The position numbers and the translations under genes were made by a program. Shown piece by piece: positions 1-6,719 of a stretch of 9,882 nucleotides of DNA. The stretch's first letter is position 1. Every line of letters begins with the position of its first letter. Origin of the DNA: PGYU01 sp964637845. GTDB taxonomy: Bacteria; Bacteroidota; Ignavibacteria; Kapaibacteriales; UBA2268. Where the stretch lies: the NCBI GenBank assembly GCA_964637845.1, contig CAZWXI010000095.1, positions 1-9,882 of the forward strand. Reading direction: 5' to 3'. The notes under the pieces were generated by a model, which was given only the letters and a program-made list of their open reading frames with translations, made no database searches and had not been told where the DNA came from.

Positions 1-110
1 GTGATAGCGCGGGTGTAGCATTCGACGGCTTTGTCGTAAGATTGATTTTTGGCAAATTCATCGCCTTGGCTAATCCAATCTTCACTTATTTGTACTACTT
101 CTTCAGCCAT
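1..110 (-). CDS. TPR-repeat protein, N-terminal fragment (runs off left edge)
   Basis: Only the first 36 codons plus two bases lie in the window; the ATG is at 110-108 on the minus strand and the frame stays open to the edge. The peptide starts MAEEVVQISEDW and then fits one tetratricopeptide repeat: W12, G16, A28, Y32 and A35 fall at the usual TPR spacing (positions 4, 8, 20, 24 and 27 of the repeat). No signal peptide is visible, so the product is probably cytoplasmic. TPRs are helical protein-protein interaction modules; the partner and overall function cannot be read from this fragment. It is divergent from the DUF2851 gene with 107 bp between the two starts. Short TPR cochaperone-like proteins are one possibility, but the missing C-terminus would decide. 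Confidence 0.7.
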   Translation of the reverse strand, partial: MAEEVVQISEDWISQGDEFAKNQSYDKAVECYTRAI

Positions 111-165
111 GTTTCAAGATAATTTTTTTCTGATTTAATTATATAAACAAAAAATGAACCAAGGT

Positions 166-197
166 GTTGTAAAGATAGATACAATATATTAATTTTA
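166..197 (+). promoter_or_regulatory. Candidate Bacteroidota-type promoter for the DUF2851 gene
   Basis: GTTG at 166-169 is followed, after a 20-bp spacer, by TAATTTTA at 190-197. The known Bacteroidota primary sigma factor consensus is a -33 TTTG-like box and a -7 TAnnTTTG box separated by about 19-21 bp. The -33 spacing fits and the -7 box matches at all but the last base. The predicted transcript would begin roughly 10-15 bases before the ATG at 218. AT-rich DNA gives such matches by chance fairly often, so this is only a candidate. Confidence 0.3.
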
Positions 198-217
198 CAT
201 TATAAAAAATTTAAAAT

Positions 218-1234
218 ATGAAAATTTCCATGCACGGACAAAACGAAAGAGATTTACTGCAAAAAGTGCGTTTTTATTTGTCAGAACCCTCGCGGGTACT
301 GACTACTGTATCGGGAAAGCGGCTTCAGGTGCTTTCGCCGGGCAAGATGAATCTTTATGATGGTCCGGATTTGCAGAATATTGCATTATTGCTCAATGGT
401 TTTGTTGTTGTCGGAGATGCCGAATTTCATGCGAGCGAATCCGATTGGCAACGGCATGAACATGCGGATAATTCCGCCTACGATGATGTTATTTTGCATA
501 TTGTTTTGAGACGCGACGCCGAGTTAAGTAATGAATTCGAGACATTGTACCTTGATGAAAGCGTAATCAGTAGTATCGTGACTACCGGAGCCGATGAGCG
601 GATTGACATCGAAGGCGATATTGAAGAATTGCAGAATTATGCGCTAATTCGGTTGCTTAGGATGACAGCCTCCGCAAAAAAGTTATTTAAAAATTATGGA
701 CTGCATGGTGGTTTTCGGAAGAGTTTAGAGGAATTTTTTAAAAGGTATTCGGTACGCAGGCGGCGCCCAGCATATTCTGCCGAGAAGTTAGGCGATATTA
801 TCGAGGCAATTCCGGCTTCGCAGATGCTCGGCTTTCTTGAGTCGCTTGAATCGAAGCAAAATGTATCAATTCCCGATGCAATGCAAGTTCTGATTCGGAA
901 CCGTATTGCTACCGAAGGTGCTCATCTTCGCCGCGAGCTCGTGTTGAATTGTCTGTTGCCTGCGGCACTCAGCATCGCCGATGATAATTCGAGAATTAGT
1001 CTTTTTTCGTGGTTTTGGTCAACTACGGCACTGCATTCATACGGAATACTGAAAAGACGTTTCCCGAATTTACCGCAGAACTTCCTTTGGCAGCAACAGG
1101 GCATGCTCGAATATATTAAGGAAAATGGTCGCCAACCTGATTATATATCCGAAGCAGGCAAGACATACGGATTTGCCGAAATACTTAGCTTCTATAAATT
1201 GGGCAGATTGCCTCTTGATATTTTCGAAATATAA
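218..1234 (+). CDS. DUF2851 family protein
   Basis: The 338-residue product carries the conserved N-terminal block of DUF2851. A VLSPGKMNLYDGPD stretch (residues 38-51) is followed by GDAEFH (66-71), SDWQRHEH (75-82) and YDDVILHIV (88-96). In the family these read approximately as GPDF, VEIH, SDWxxHxH and YdnVILHVV, with the Asp, Glu and His residues strongly kept; all are present here (D51, E69, H71, D76, W77, H80, H82, H94). The C-terminal half is mostly helical, with LPAALSIAD, a tryptophan-rich LFSWFWSTTALHSYG segment and FLWQQQGMLEYI. Bacteroides relatives, as I recall them, exceed 400 residues and end in a Cys-containing CLYCRIG-like tail, which is absent here. No signal peptide or membrane segment is evident. 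The molecular function is unknown. The ATG at 218 has no strong Shine-Dalgarno, as is common in Bacteroidota relatives. Confidence 0.85.
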   Translation: MKISMHGQNERDLLQKVRFYLSEPSRVLTTVSGKRLQVLSPGKMNLYDGPDLQNIALLLNGFVVVGDAEFHASESDWQRHEHADNSAYDDVILHIVLRRDAELSNEFETLYLDESVISSIVTTGADERIDIEGDIEELQNYALIRLLRMTASAKKLFKNYGLHGGFRKSLEEFFKRYSVRRRRPAYSAEKLGDIIEAIPASQMLGFLESLESKQNVSIPDAMQVLIRNRIATEGAHLRRELVLNCLLPAALSIADDNSRISLFSWFWSTTALHSYGILKRRFPNLPQNFLWQQQGMLEYIKENGRQPDYISEAGKTYGFAEILSFYKLGRLPLDIFEI

Positions 1235-1252
1235 TATATCTTTTCGATTTAC

Positions 1253-1260
1253 TATTTTTG
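1253..1260 (+). promoter_or_regulatory. Candidate -7 box (TATTTTTG) upstream of the NRAMP-like gene
   Basis: TATTTTTG matches the Bacteroidota -7 consensus TAnnTTTG exactly and ends 21 bases before the preferred ATG at 1282, leaving a short leader. No good TTTG -33 box sits at the expected 19-21 bp upstream, where the end of the DUF2851 gene lies. Read-through from DUF2851 is an alternative, since the two genes are on the same strand and only 47 bp apart. Confidence 0.3.
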
Positions 1261-1281
1261 CATTTTCGTTCAGGGAATAGC

Positions 1282-2538
1282 ATGAATAAAGAAAGTATTT
1301 CGGGGATCATTAAGACAATTGGTCCGGGGATTTTATTTGCGGGGGCAGCAATAGGGGGTTCGCATTTGGTACAGTCCACGCGAGCAGGAGCGGATTACGG
1401 TTTTACGCTTGTTTGGGTGGTGATTTTAATAAATCTGTTCAAATATCCATTTTTTGAATTTAGCTACAGATATACTGCGACGACGGGAAGGAGTTTGCTC
1501 GAAGCTTATAACGACCTCGGGCGATGGTTTCTTGTGGCGTTTGTGTCTATTTCGCTTGTTACGGGAATCATAAATACAGCGGCATTGGCATTAGTGAGTG
1601 CGGGACTTGCCGGATATATAATCGGAGCTACGATTGACCCGTTGATATTGAGCATCGGGCTTGTGGCAATATGTTTGTTTATACTGCTCATTGGGAAGTA
1701 TCCTGCATTGGACAAGTCCATGAAATGGATGGTTGTGGTATTGGGTATTTGCACAACGATTGCATTTGTGATGGCTATTGGTAAGGGACAAAGCATATCG
1801 CAGGATTTTACCCCGGCTGATATTTACACAAAAACGGGCATAGTTTTCATTATAGCTCTAATGGGATGGATGCCTGCTCCAATCGAAATTTCGGCTTGGA
1901 CGTCTCTTTGGGCATTGAGTCGAAGTAAGCAGAAAAAGTATATTCCTACGCTGAAAGAGTCTTTGATAGACTTTCATATAGGTTATCTTGCAACTACTAT
2001 TCTTGCCGTCTTTTTCTTAACGCTCGGAGCAACTTTGATGTATGGTACGGGGATGCAATTTTCCGCTTCTGGGGCTGTTTTCTCGAACCAACTCATTGGC
2101 TTATATACCGATTTATTCGGGAAATGGGCGACGTTTATTATAGCTCCTGCGGCTTTCATTACTATGTTCAGTTCGCTGATAACGGTTATGGACGGCTATC
2201 CGCGTGCAATTACGGGTAGTTTGTTTTTGCTGAATAAAAAGTTAGATGAATGGCGAATTAATATTTATTTTGTGATTATGCTCGCTTTGAGTGTGTTAGG
2301 ACTTGTCATTGTGAGCTTTTTTGCGAAAAATATGAAGTTGATGATAGACATAGCGACAATTATTTCCTTCCTTGCTGCGCCGATTATGGCTATTTTCAAT
2401 TATCGTGTTGTTACCGACAAGTATTTTCCCGAATCGGGGAGAGTGCCGAAATGGCTCAAAATACTTGCTTGGATGGGGATTGTTTTCCTGAGCGGATTCA
2501 GCTTGATTTATTTGTGGACTTTGTTCTTTTTAGATTAA
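1282..2538 (+). CDS. Divergent NRAMP-family (SLC11-like) transporter
   Basis: This integral membrane protein has about 11 hydrophobic helices and an NRAMP-type opening: GPGILFAGAAIGG, then TRAGADYGFTLVWVVILINLFKYPFFEF. That matches the TM1-TM2 layout of SLC11/NRAMP proton-coupled metal transporters. The TM1 metal-binding signature DPGN is replaced by GGSH (residues 25-28, counting from the start used here), and the TM6 MPHN signature reads MPAP (197-200). Similar sequences are common in Bacteroidota and are usually labelled Nramp-family divalent metal transporters, but with the binding Asp and Asn gone the substrate is uncertain. I chose the ATG at 1282 over the in-frame ATG at 1258. The first has an AGGGA ribosome-binding site (1272-1276) five bases upstream, and the N-terminus then begins directly before the conserved GPG. 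The 418-residue length is normal for the family. The 3' end overlaps murA tail to tail. Confidence 0.85.
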   Translation: MNKESISGIIKTIGPGILFAGAAIGGSHLVQSTRAGADYGFTLVWVVILINLFKYPFFEFSYRYTATTGRSLLEAYNDLGRWFLVAFVSISLVTGIINTAALALVSAGLAGYIIGATIDPLILSIGLVAICLFILLIGKYPALDKSMKWMVVVLGICTTIAFVMAIGKGQSISQDFTPADIYTKTGIVFIIALMGWMPAPIEISAWTSLWALSRSKQKKYIPTLKESLIDFHIGYLATTILAVFFLTLGATLMYGTGMQFSASGAVFSNQLIGLYTDLFGKWATFIIAPAAFITMFSSLITVMDGYPRAITGSLFLLNKKLDEWRINIYFVIMLALSVLGLVIVSFFAKNMKLMIDIATIISFLAAPIMAIFNYRVVTDKYFPESGRVPKWLKILAWMGIVFLSGFSLIYLWTLFFLD

Positions 2539-3795
2539 TTCGGTTTGTCTTCGTTCTATTGAAGCACCGAGTTTGACGAGTTTTTCTTCGATTTTTTCAT
2601 AGCCTCTGTCGAGGTGATATATTCGGAGAATTTCCGTAGTACCTTGAGCAACAAGAGCGGCTAATATGAGCGAGGCACTTCCACGCAAATCAGAAGACAT
2701 CACGGTCGCACCCGTTAGTTTGTTGCCTCCATAGACGATTGCTGAATTTTCCATAACGTCAATTTTTGCTCCGAGTCGGTTGAGTTCGGGGACGTGTTTA
2801 AATCTGTCTTGGTAGATGTTGTCGGTGATTTTGGAAGTGCCCTCAGCGGTCAGCATGTACGAAGTCCATTGAGCCTGAATATCGGTGGGGATGCCGGGAT
2901 AAACTGCGGTGATAATATCAACCGCCTTCGGAGGGGCGTCGGATTTGAGGTATATCTTATCGGCATTTATGTCGATTTCGTTCCCCGCTTCTTCGAGTTT
3001 GGCTATTACTGAACTGAGGTGATAAGGATTGACGTTATCCAATTGGATTTCGCCTTGTGTCATGGCGGCGGCAATAAGATAGGTAGCGGCTTCGATGCGG
3101 TCGGGTATAGTTTCCTCGTTTACGGGTTTTAGTTCGTCAACGCCTTCGATAGTCAGTTCTGTCGTGCCGATGCCGTAAATTTTAGCTCCCATTTTGACAA
3201 GCATTTTAGCAAGAGCGGTGATTTCGGGTTCGATGGCACAGTTTGTGAGCAATGTAGTACCTTTCGCCAAGACTGCTGCCATCATGACGTTTCCCGTTGC
3301 GCCGACGCTTGATATGTCGAAATGGAATTTTGCTCCGCATAATTTGCCGTTTGATTTTGCAATTACGTAGCCTCTGTCGAGTGTGATTTCGGCGCCGAGT
3401 TTTTCGATGCCTTTTATATGTAGGTCAACGGGACGTGGTCCCCATGCACATCCTCCGGGTAAGGACACCGTAGCTTGTCCGTATCTTGCAAGGAGTGGTC
3501 CAAGTACATAAAAAGAGGCACGCATTTTTTTGACTTGTTCGTATGGAGCGACGAATTTTGTCACTTTACGGGCATCAATAAACAGTTCATTATTGTTCAA
3601 TTCGCAAAATACTCCCATTTCACCAACAAGTCGGGACATTGTCCAGACATCTTTCAAATCGGGGGTATTGTAAATTCTGTAAACTCCCGGGGCGAGTAAA
3701 GTAGCAGGGATGAGAGCTAGTGCGCCGTTTTTTGCTCCCGAAACTTTAATGTTGCCTTTGAGTCTTTTTCCGCCTTCGACTAAAAATTTGTCCAT
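2530..3795 (-). CDS. murA: UDP-N-acetylglucosamine 1-carboxyvinyltransferase MurA
   Basis: MurA transfers enolpyruvate from phosphoenolpyruvate to UDP-GlcNAc, the first committed step of peptidoglycan synthesis, in the cytoplasm. The 421-residue product is almost the same length as E. coli MurA (419) and keeps its key residues. K22-N23 lie in SGAKNGAL. The active-site loop PGGCAWGPRPVDLH carries Cys116, the equivalent of E. coli Cys115 and the residue alkylated by fosfomycin. Asp305 lies in YPGIPTDIQAQ and Arg371 in DLRGSAS. R92 lies in KKMRASFYVLGPLLA. The Cys (rather than Asp) in the loop predicts fosfomycin sensitivity at target level. The start ATG at 3795-3793 begins directly at the usual MDKFLVEGG-type N-terminus. 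The gene faces the NRAMP-like gene, overlapping its stop by 9 bp, and is divergent from the PAS gene. Confidence 0.97.
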   Translation of the reverse strand: MDKFLVEGGKRLKGNIKVSGAKNGALALIPATLLAPGVYRIYNTPDLKDVWTMSRLVGEMGVFCELNNNELFIDARKVTKFVAPYEQVKKMRASFYVLGPLLARYGQATVSLPGGCAWGPRPVDLHIKGIEKLGAEITLDRGYVIAKSNGKLCGAKFHFDISSVGATGNVMMAAVLAKGTTLLTNCAIEPEITALAKMLVKMGAKIYGIGTTELTIEGVDELKPVNEETIPDRIEAATYLIAAAMTQGEIQLDNVNPYHLSSVIAKLEEAGNEIDINADKIYLKSDAPPKAVDIITAVYPGIPTDIQAQWTSYMLTAEGTSKITDNIYQDRFKHVPELNRLGAKIDVMENSAIVYGGNKLTGATVMSSDLRGSASLILAALVAQGTTEILRIYHLDRGYEKIEEKLVKLGASIERRQTELI

Positions 3796-3823
3796 TTTCT
3801 AAACCTTTTGTTGAGTATTAAAA

Positions 3824-3831
3824 CAAAAATA
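3824..3831 (-). promoter_or_regulatory. Candidate -7 box (TATTTTTG) for murA
   Basis: Read on the minus strand, TATTTTTG at 3831-3824 is an exact match to the Bacteroidota -7 consensus TAnnTTTG. It lies about 28 bases before the murA start codon. No convincing -33 TTTG lies 19-21 bp further upstream; the nearest minus-strand TTTG is only about 12 bp away. Support is therefore positional only. Confidence 0.3.
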
Positions 3832-3868
3832 ATGAATACTTTGCAAATCTGATGTATTTTGCTTTTTT

Positions 3869-3902
3869 GTCATAATATTATTTGTTATATTGACATAATA
3901 TT
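3869..3902. promoter_or_regulatory. AT-rich dyad plus direct repeat between murA and the PAS gene
   Basis: Two structures overlap here. The 26-bp segment 3869-3894 is an imperfect palindrome bounded by GTCA and TGAC, with 8 of 13 positions complementary (pattern GTCA..ATA..A and its mirror). The nonamer CATAATATT occurs twice in direct orientation, at 3871-3879 and 3894-3902, 23 bp apart start to start, or close to two helical turns. The segment lies in the 140-bp divergent region, 34 bp before the PAS gene start. It could be an operator for a dimeric regulator acting on one or both genes, but AT-rich composition makes chance a live explanation. Confidence 0.3.
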
Positions 3903-3935
3903 CTTTATGAAATTGATGGAAACGAAAAAGTAAAC

Positions 3936-6551
3936 ATGAATGATCCCGATAGTAATGCTAATAAGACCGAGGCACTCTTTATTGATTTAGCCGAAAAGCT
4001 CTCTACGGCTATATTTGTAATTTCTTATAAGGGTAGCGTCGTATATTTGAATTCGAAAGGGAAGAAATATCTGAAATCGAAATCTCTCAAACAATCAAAA
4101 TTGAGCTATGATTTTAGTAAAGGTACGGATAAGAGAGCCATTTCAGAGTTGTTCGCGATAAATCCCACAGAAATGCACTTTACTTGCGAAAAGATTTACT
4201 GGGATTTAGATGAAGCTATCCTCGTGATATTATCATCTAAAACTGGATTTGATGGGGATGAGAGTTTTACGTCACCAAAGATTATTGATTATACGTATCA
4301 TTTTTCGTATATTTATGAAAGTGAAGTAATTGTCAGTTTGAGTAAGGAACTGAAAAGTCTCACGGGTTTGGAAGAAGGCGTTTTACTGAGCGAGTTGGTA
4401 TATCCGGAAGATTTAAAAATGTTGAAGCGTAAAATTCGGAATTCGTTCAAAAATGTGGGCGACTCAGTTACGGTAATAGACCACAGAATTGTGAGTAGAG
4501 CGGCTAAGGTTTATTACGTAAGGAACAGAATTAAGCCGGAAGCCCGTCAAGATGGGACTACCTTGGTAATTGCATCAATTGCTTTGATTTCCGATTTGGT
4601 GCTTGAAACGGAAAACGCCAAAAGCGATAAAGATTTTTACGAGTCATTGCTGAAACTAAGTATAGTCGGCTATTTCAAGTATGATTTAGTTAAAGAGAAG
4701 GCGGTGTTCCATCGTACAGGTGCGGAAAGACAGGGATTGCTGAAAAATAAACAACTTATAACCCGCAATACAATCAAAAACTACATGCACCACGATGATT
4801 GGGCGAAGATGATGAAAGAGACCGAAGAATTTCTGAAAATTCCGAATAATGGTTATAGCTTGAAATTTCGCGGGCTCTCAAGGGTCGGCAGTTATAAGTG
4901 GTACGAGTTAAGATTGGCAGTCACAGGTACCGATGAAACAGGCAATCCATCACTTTTGTCGGGTGTAATTATGAATATTGACGATTCTCACAGTAAATTG
5001 CTTGAAGCGGAGAAATATGAGGTTTTGTATAAGACTTTCACGAGTACACTCGGATTGGGATTTATGAGGCTCGACCATGAGGGGAAAATCGTGGAGTGGA
5101 ACCAAGCTCTTGAGAATATTAGTGGACTAAGTGCCTCCGCCGCAATTGGTGAATATATTTGGGATGTGCAATCGAGATTGTTTTCGGAGAACACGAGTTT
5201 TGTTATCGATCCTGAGATATATCAATCCGATATTCTGCGAATGATTAATGACCCGAGCATGAAGGGTAATAGCTACATTACCAAGTTTCGTACGCTCGAC
5301 GGTAAAGATAAAGTGGTCAGAAGTTTAGAATATAGGGCATCTAACGGCAAGCATGCATGTTTACTTTATTTGTTCGAAGACATTACGGCGAAAGAGTCAC
5401 CCGAATCCGGTGATGGGGAAAGCATCGAATTACTGCAAGAGATATTGAGTTTTACACCAAATATTGTTTATAAGAAAAATATCCTCACGGGTGAATATAT
5501 ATACATCAGTCCATTCATTGAAAAGTCTTTGGGGTATAAACCGGAGGATTTTGTCAGATTAACGGAATCGGATATTTATGAAATGATTCATCCGCATGAT
5601 TTTGTGGCTTTTCATAAATTCCATTTCGTACCGAGCATGCGTCAGGATTTCGATCGTACAAATTCATCAATTGAATATCGGATAAAAACTAAATCCGGGG
5701 CGTATAAACGTATAAGAGATACGCACACGTATTTGATTAACAAAGAGCAAAACAAAGCATGTTTGATAGGTCTAATCGAGGATATAAGCGAGGAGAAGAG
5801 TAAACTGCTCGAACTCGAAGATATATTGTCGAAATACAAACGGATTTTGGACAATCAAAAAGATTTGATTATCGTAAAAGACTTCGATGACGTTGTAAAT
5901 TATCTCAGCCCGTCGTTCTGCGAATTGTTTGGTGTTGATGAATTGGAGATTTTAGGAACTAAATATAACTACAAAATTCATGCAGATGACCACAGGAGCT
6001 ACAAAGAGGCAATCGAGTTTCTCAGAGCACCGACTCATAATATCTTCAACCATGAGCACAGGGCATTGACCCAATACGGGTGGCGGTGGCTGGCGTGGAC
6101 GATTACTTCATGTGAACAGGAGCAAGGCTGTCGCGAATTAATATTTGTGGGGCGAGACATAACCAAGCAAAAGCGCATTGAGGATGCTTTGAAAATATCC
6201 GAGAAAAACTATCGAAGTATATTCGAGTTGGCTCAAGATGCAATTCTGATTTTCGAACCCAAGGAGGAAATCGTACTCGACATTAACAAAAAAGCCGAAG
6301 AGATTTACGGCATCCCACGCGAGAAGTTCATAGGAATGTCATTGGAGGCACTATCCCAAGATATGGCATTCGGTAAATCGCATATATCGAAAACGTTCAA
6401 AACGAGATTTGAGCATAAATTCCGAAGCATTCAAAAACGTGGCGACGGCACAACATTTACGGTAGAAATCAGTGCTGCAATCATTGAATATGACGGTAAA
6501 TCAGTAATACTCAGTATAAACAGACCGATAGATGAAAGGCTTTCGGATTGA
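3936..6551 (+). CDS. Multi-PAS-domain protein without a recognisable output domain
   Basis: The 871-residue soluble protein appears to be a chain of about seven PAS domains at roughly residues 16-100, 119-221, 232-352, 361-487, 497-621, 633-748 and 757-866. The clearest marks are PAS_3-type and PAC endings: VIMNIDDSHSKLLEAE, LYLFEDITAKES, IGLIEDISEEKSKLLELE and FVGRDITKQKRIEDALKISEKNYRSIFE. They precede short coiled linkers that lead to the next domain. The two N-terminal units are the most degenerate. No transmembrane segment, signal peptide, HisKA H-box, HATPase, GGDEF, EAL or DNA-binding domain is visible; the protein stops at ILSINRPIDERLSD, exactly where a signalling helix would normally begin. 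PAS domains sense small molecules, redox state or light, or mediate dimerisation; the ligand cannot be read here. The next gene downstream is unrelated, so any output must come from a partner. The ATG at 3936 is the first in frame. Confidence 0.85.
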   Translation: MNDPDSNANKTEALFIDLAEKLSTAIFVISYKGSVVYLNSKGKKYLKSKSLKQSKLSYDFSKGTDKRAISELFAINPTEMHFTCEKIYWDLDEAILVILSSKTGFDGDESFTSPKIIDYTYHFSYIYESEVIVSLSKELKSLTGLEEGVLLSELVYPEDLKMLKRKIRNSFKNVGDSVTVIDHRIVSRAAKVYYVRNRIKPEARQDGTTLVIASIALISDLVLETENAKSDKDFYESLLKLSIVGYFKYDLVKEKAVFHRTGAERQGLLKNKQLITRNTIKNYMHHDDWAKMMKETEEFLKIPNNGYSLKFRGLSRVGSYKWYELRLAVTGTDETGNPSLLSGVIMNIDDSHSKLLEAEKYEVLYKTFTSTLGLGFMRLDHEGKIVEWNQALENISGLSASAAIGEYIWDVQSRLFSENTSFVIDPEIYQSDILRMINDPSMKGNSYITKFRTLDGKDKVVRSLEYRASNGKHACLLYLFEDITAKESPESGDGESIELLQEILSFTPNIVYKKNILTGEYIYISPFIEKSLGYKPEDFVRLTESDIYEMIHPHDFVAFHKFHFVPSMRQDFDRTNSSIEYRIKTKSGAYKRIRDTHTYLINKEQNKACLIGLIEDISEEKSKLLELEDILSKYKRILDNQKDLIIVKDFDDVVNYLSPSFCELFGVDELEILGTKYNYKIHADDHRSYKEAIEFLRAPTHNIFNHEHRALTQYGWRWLAWTITSCEQEQGCRELIFVGRDITKQKRIEDALKISEKNYRSIFELAQDAILIFEPKEEIVLDINKKAEEIYGIPREKFIGMSLEALSQDMAFGKSHISKTFKTRFEHKFRSIQKRGDGTTFTVEISAAIIEYDGKSVILSINRPIDERLSD

Positions 6552-6637
6552 TTTATTCCTAAACACTAAGATTTGTTTCGTGCTTCTGAAAATCAGGTAT
6601 AAAGAATATTTGGCTTTATGGTTAATGAAATATTTCT

Positions 6638-6645
6638 TATTTTTA
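6638..6645 (+). promoter_or_regulatory. Weak candidate -7 box before the TPR lipoprotein gene
   Basis: TATTTTTA (6638-6645) is one base off TAnnTTTG and lies 74 bases before the GTG start. A TTTG at 6609-6612 lies upstream with a 25-bp spacer, longer than the 19-21 bp expected. The 168-bp gap after the PAS gene, together with the change of function, suggests a new transcription start somewhere here, but this box is only a guess. Confidence 0.2.
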
Positions 6646-6708
6646 CATTCTGAAATTTATAAAAAATGATAAATCAACAAATTATCGAAAAAATTTAATA
6701 ACTATAAC

Positions 6709-6712
6709 GGAG
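6709..6712 (+). promoter_or_regulatory. Shine-Dalgarno GGAG supporting the GTG start at 6720
   Basis: GGAG lies seven bases before the GTG at 6720, at good spacing. It supports a GTG start immediately ahead of the lysine-rich head of a signal peptide (MKKIALTIMM) and is clearer than the ribosome-binding sites of most other genes in the window. Confidence 0.65.
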
Positions 6713-6719
6713 AACTCTC

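Noticed and set aside
1258..1281. Upstream ATG at 1258 as the transporter start
   Set aside because: It overlaps the candidate -7 box, has no ribosome-binding site, and adds the hydrophilic leader MHFRSGNS absent from usual family N-termini; ATG at 1282 follows AGGGA.
2794..3012. Plus-strand open frames inside murA (also 3475-3699)
   Set aside because: They are antisense shadows of a gene with full-length conservation of catalytic residues.
3890..3895. TTGACA as a sigma70 -35 box for the PAS gene
   Set aside because: No TATAAT-like hexamer lies at 16-18 bp downstream; the nearest AT-rich hexamer is about 10 bp away.
6586..6596. CTGAAAATCAG mini-hairpin after the PAS gene as a terminator
   Set aside because: The stem is only four base pairs with a three-base loop, and no T-run follows.
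6531..6719. Frameshifted remains of a histidine kinase after the PAS gene
   Set aside because: Only 168 bp separate the PAS stop from the next gene, the stretch is AT-rich, and no H-box or ATPase motif was found.
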